A DNA stretch of 15,521 bases, from assembly GCA_045604985.1 (NCBI GenBank), contig JAZUPD010000072.1:1-15521 (forward strand). The letters run 5' to 3'. Below, in pieces: positions 13,847-15,521 of the stretch (position 1 is its first letter; every line of letters starts with the position of its first letter). The translations under genes and the position numbers were made by a program. The notes under the pieces were generated by a model. That model worked only from the letters and a program-made list of their open reading frames with translations. It ran no database searches and had not been told where the DNA came from. This DNA comes from SIG710 sp045604985 (GTDB lineage Bacteria > Bacillota > Clostridia > Oscillospirales > CAG-272).

Positions 13847-14799
13847 TGCCATCGTTATCTAATGACCAAGGAAGAGCATTTGAGTATATTACTTTAATTA
13901 CTCTTCATAGTGAAATATCAAAAATTAGACCTGCAACAATAGAGCAGAATAGCAGTTTTTTCGCTGCACAAAGAGCATGGAATAATGTCTCTGCCGACAT
14001 CCAAAGCAACCTTCAAAGAAGTGCAAATGCCTCGGTAGATGCTATATTTGACCTTGAACCACTAATTCTTGAAGATGATGGGGACGAGGTTGAGTTATTG
14101 ATTCAGCCCGATGATAGAGGCGTTGCAGGGGATGTCAGAGATATACTTATTGTTCGTAGTGGTATTAGATGGGAAATCGGGTTAAGTTTAAAACATAATC
14201 ATTTTGCAGTTAAACATAGTAGATTGGGAAAGAATCTTGATTTTGCTGACAGATGGTATGGTTTACCTTGTTCCGACCAATATTGGGAAGATATTGCACC
14301 GATTTTCAACTATTTAGAAGAAGAGAAAGCAAGAAAAAGCAATTGGAGAGATTTGCCATCCAAAGAAAATGATGTCTATATTCCTCTCTTAAATGCCTTT
14401 ATAGATGAAGTAATGCGAGGGGTTGAATATGACCCGTCTGTTCCTTCAAAAATGGTTGAATACCTGTTAGGAGAGTTTGATTTTTACAAAGTTGTAAGTG
14501 TAGACAGAAGTCGCGCTTCTCAAATATTGACCTTTAATCTCCGTGGAACACTTAATCAAAGTGGCAGAAGAACAAGACCTTCTATAAATGTTCCTGTGGC
14601 AACTTTACCTACAAGAATTGTAAGTATGGGTTTTAAACCCGGTAGTAATAATACTGTAGAATTATATATGGATGGTGGATGGCAATTCAGTTTTAGAATT
14701 CATAATGCTTCAACGGCTGTTGAAACAAGTTTGAAGTTCGATATCCAGATTGTTGGTATGCCTGCAACCATTATTTTCATCAATTGCAGATGGAATTGA
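13846..14799 (+). CDS. HaeIII-family type II restriction endonuclease
   Basis: The protein has 317 residues, close to HaeIII in length. It matches the HaeIII sequence as I recall it over long stretches: 'SNDQGRAFEY' (5-14), 'FDLEPLILEDDGD' (68-80), 'GDVRDILIVR' (95-104), 'WEIGLSLKHNHFAVKHSRL' (109-127), 'PSKMVEYLLGEFDFYKV' (200-216), 'LPTRIVS' and 'DGGWQFSFRIHNAST' (276-290). Asp96/Asp99, Glu110 and Lys116 are candidates for a PD-(D/E)XK-like metal site. It should cut unmethylated GGCC. The start shares one base with the methylase stop (TAATG) behind GGAGGG, so the nuclease is made after the methylase. Reading frame, family signatures and end all look intact. Confidence 0.93.
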   Translation: MPSLSNDQGRAFEYITLITLHSEISKIRPATIEQNSSFFAAQRAWNNVSADIQSNLQRSANASVDAIFDLEPLILEDDGDEVELLIQPDDRGVAGDVRDILIVRSGIRWEIGLSLKHNHFAVKHSRLGKNLDFADRWYGLPCSDQYWEDIAPIFNYLEEEKARKSNWRDLPSKENDVYIPLLNAFIDEVMRGVEYDPSVPSKMVEYLLGEFDFYKVVSVDRSRASQILTFNLRGTLNQSGRRTRPSINVPVATLPTRIVSMGFKPGSNNTVELYMDGGWQFSFRIHNASTAVETSLKFDIQIVGMPATIIFINCRWN

Positions 14800-14811
14800 T
14801 TTCTAAAACAA

Positions 14812-14852
14812 ACCACAAGGTCGAAATGCAAATTAAGTTTCGACCTTGTGGT
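14812..14852. repeat. Perfect 15-bp inverted repeat after the nuclease gene
   Basis: ACCACAAGGTCGAAA and its exact complement are separated by an 11-base loop, 12 bases after the nuclease stop. No T-tract follows on the plus strand. It may protect the mRNA end or be an element-end or operator structure. Confidence 0.6.
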
Positions 14853-14857
14853 AATAC

Positions 14858-14886
14858 AAAAAAAGAGTAGAAAGCCTACTCTTTTT
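14858..14886 (+). terminator. Bidirectional terminator after the restriction-modification genes
   Basis: AAAAAGAGTAG, five bases, CTACTCTTTTT form an 11-bp stem with T-runs on both strands. It ends the nuclease transcript and faces the minus-strand remnant that stops at 14893. Confidence 0.88.
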
Positions 14887-14892
14887 AATGCT

Positions 14893-15084
14893 TTATTTTT
14901 TATGTTCTTTCCAGTACTTCATTAAGATACTTGCTTTTTCGTTATACTCTCTAAAACCATCTTCATTATCTGGTGCGATAATGTAATCGCCTAAAACCTC
15001 ATAAACCAATAACGCATACTAGGCGAGTTCTTCCAACTCACTCTTTTGCTTTTTGATTTTTTGGAGTTTTGTCAAAAGATTCAC
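14893..15084 (-). pseudogene. Decayed small minus-strand gene with an internal TAG
   Basis: On the minus strand, a frame from GTG 15084 to TAA at 14893-14895 reads about 63 codons broken once by TAG (15019-15021). The two parts look like one helical protein: a lysine/leucine-rich 'LLTKLQKIKKQKSELEELA', the stop, then 'YALLVYEVLGDYIIAPDNE' and a tail ending 'LMKYWKEHKK'. There is no good ribosome site. It is flanked by terminators on both sides. I do not recognise the family. The protein-like composition on both sides of the stop suggests a remnant, but chance cannot be excluded. Confidence 0.35.
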
Positions 15085-15096
15085 AGAAAAGCAATA

Positions 15097-15134
15097 AAAA
15101 ACTCTATGAGATGATTTTTCCTCATAGAGTTTTT
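15097..15134. terminator. Bidirectional terminator
   Basis: AAAAACTCTATGAG, ten bases, CTCATAGAGTTTTT form a perfect 14-bp stem with T-runs on both strands. It lies directly after the stop (15146) of a small minus-strand reading frame. Confidence 0.85.
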
Positions 15135-15145
15135 GAATTTATAGA

Positions 15146-15361
15146 TTAGTGTCCGCAATCCGTGTAGTGGTATTTTACGACTATTGCATTTGTGTTTTCT
15201 ATTAAATAACCAGAATATTCCGTGCAAGGAACAGATATCGTGCCTGTGAGTGAGGTGCATACATAGAAGATTTCGTGCATATCCGTTACACTGCTTGGTG
15301 ACTCGGAAGCACTAATAAAAGAGAAGCCCCTATCCCGCACAAAGTTTAGCACAAAATCCAT
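15146..15361 (-). CDS. Hypothetical 71-residue protein, possibly a remnant
   Basis: On the minus strand, 71 codons begin at ATG 15361 and end just before a strong terminator. The protein has a varied composition with 'RDRGFSFISASESP', 'VCTSLTGTISVPCTEYSGYL' and a final 'VVKYHYTDCGH', which looks more like a real protein than a random frame. I do not recognise it. There is no ribosome site, a stop codon lies right before the ATG, and another terminator sits only 16 bases upstream. It is therefore probably the surviving end of a longer gene or is unexpressed. Confidence 0.35.
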   Translation of the reverse strand: MDFVLNFVRDRGFSFISASESPSSVTDMHEIFYVCTSLTGTISVPCTEYSGYLIENTNAIVVKYHYTDCGH

Positions 15362-15376
15362 CTACGCTAAAAAGTA

Positions 15377-15409
15377 AAAACCCCGAAACCATTGTGGTAT
15401 CGGGGTTTT
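15377..15409. terminator. Bidirectional terminator near the right edge
   Basis: AAAACCCCGA and TCGGGGTTTT enclose a second small stem ACCA/TGGT, with an A-A mismatch between them. T-runs lie on both strands. No gene end is visible next to it within the window on the plus strand. Confidence 0.82.
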
Positions 15410-15521
15410 GTTGTAAGAGTAATTATCTCTTTGTGAACTGAAAACGGCTTTATACAAGCCATTAACGGCTTTATGTGTCTTATGTGTGACATATATTTTT
15501 TTAGCACAATCGAATCACAGC
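15410..15521. other. Right edge, no gene recognised
   Basis: A direct repeat AACGGCTTTA occurs at 15443-15452 and 15464-15473. Otherwise the sequence is AT-rich, with no start, ribosome site or RNA gene that I can support. Confidence 0.4.

Noticed and set aside
15367..15519. Minus-strand frame of 50 codons open to the right edge
   Set aside because: It runs straight through a strong terminator hairpin and resembles no protein I know; probably chance, though the end of a gene beyond the window cannot be excluded.

Overview
The window looks like a piece of a chromosome from a low-to-mid GC, probably spore-forming member of the Clostridia. The evidence is AGGAGG-type ribosome sites, sigma-A promoters close to consensus, a PadR/DUF1700/DUF4097 envelope module, a SpoIID-like protein beside a cell-wall amidase, a lipoprotein-type sugar-binding protein and a trmK-nif3 pair. 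I cannot name the genus.

Layout. (1) Positions 66-2039, minus strand: a PadR repressor, a DUF1700 membrane protein and a DUF4097 beta-solenoid protein form one overlapping operon. It has a consensus promoter inside a palindrome and ends in a terminator. (2) Positions 2111-4607, minus strand: a cytoplasm-type N-acetylmuramoyl-L-alanine amidase overlaps a SpoIID-like protein with three peptidoglycan-binding repeats. A weak sigma-K-like promoter suggests late mother-cell expression. (3) Positions 4684-8683, plus strand: mglBAC, a galactose/glucose-type ABC importer, followed by a 74-residue one-pass membrane protein. (4) Positions 8743-9149: divergent tRNA-Gln(CTG) and tRNA-Arg(CCG) genes, each with its own promoter and terminator. 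(5) Positions 9357-12817, plus strand: DUF1858 protein, trmK, nif3-like and rlmD, which are housekeeping RNA-modification and metal-protein genes. (6) Positions 12836-14799, plus strand: a complete HaeIII-like restriction-modification pair (predicted target GGCC) directly behind rlmD. (7) Positions 14800-15521: no convincing intact gene, only strong hairpins and decayed minus-strand coding remnants.

The most notable observation is the rlmD/restriction-modification junction. RlmD should end near residue 462, but here it runs about 90 residues further in DNA that drops abruptly from about 52% to 27% GC. The methylase and nuclease follow with almost no spacing. This looks like an element that landed in the 3' end of rlmD, replaced its stop with its own tail module, and put its restriction-modification genes under host operon transcription. 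By eye, GGCC occurs only about 6 times in the window (none after 12541), against about 19 CCGG.

No CRISPR array, intact insertion sequence or recombinase gene was seen.
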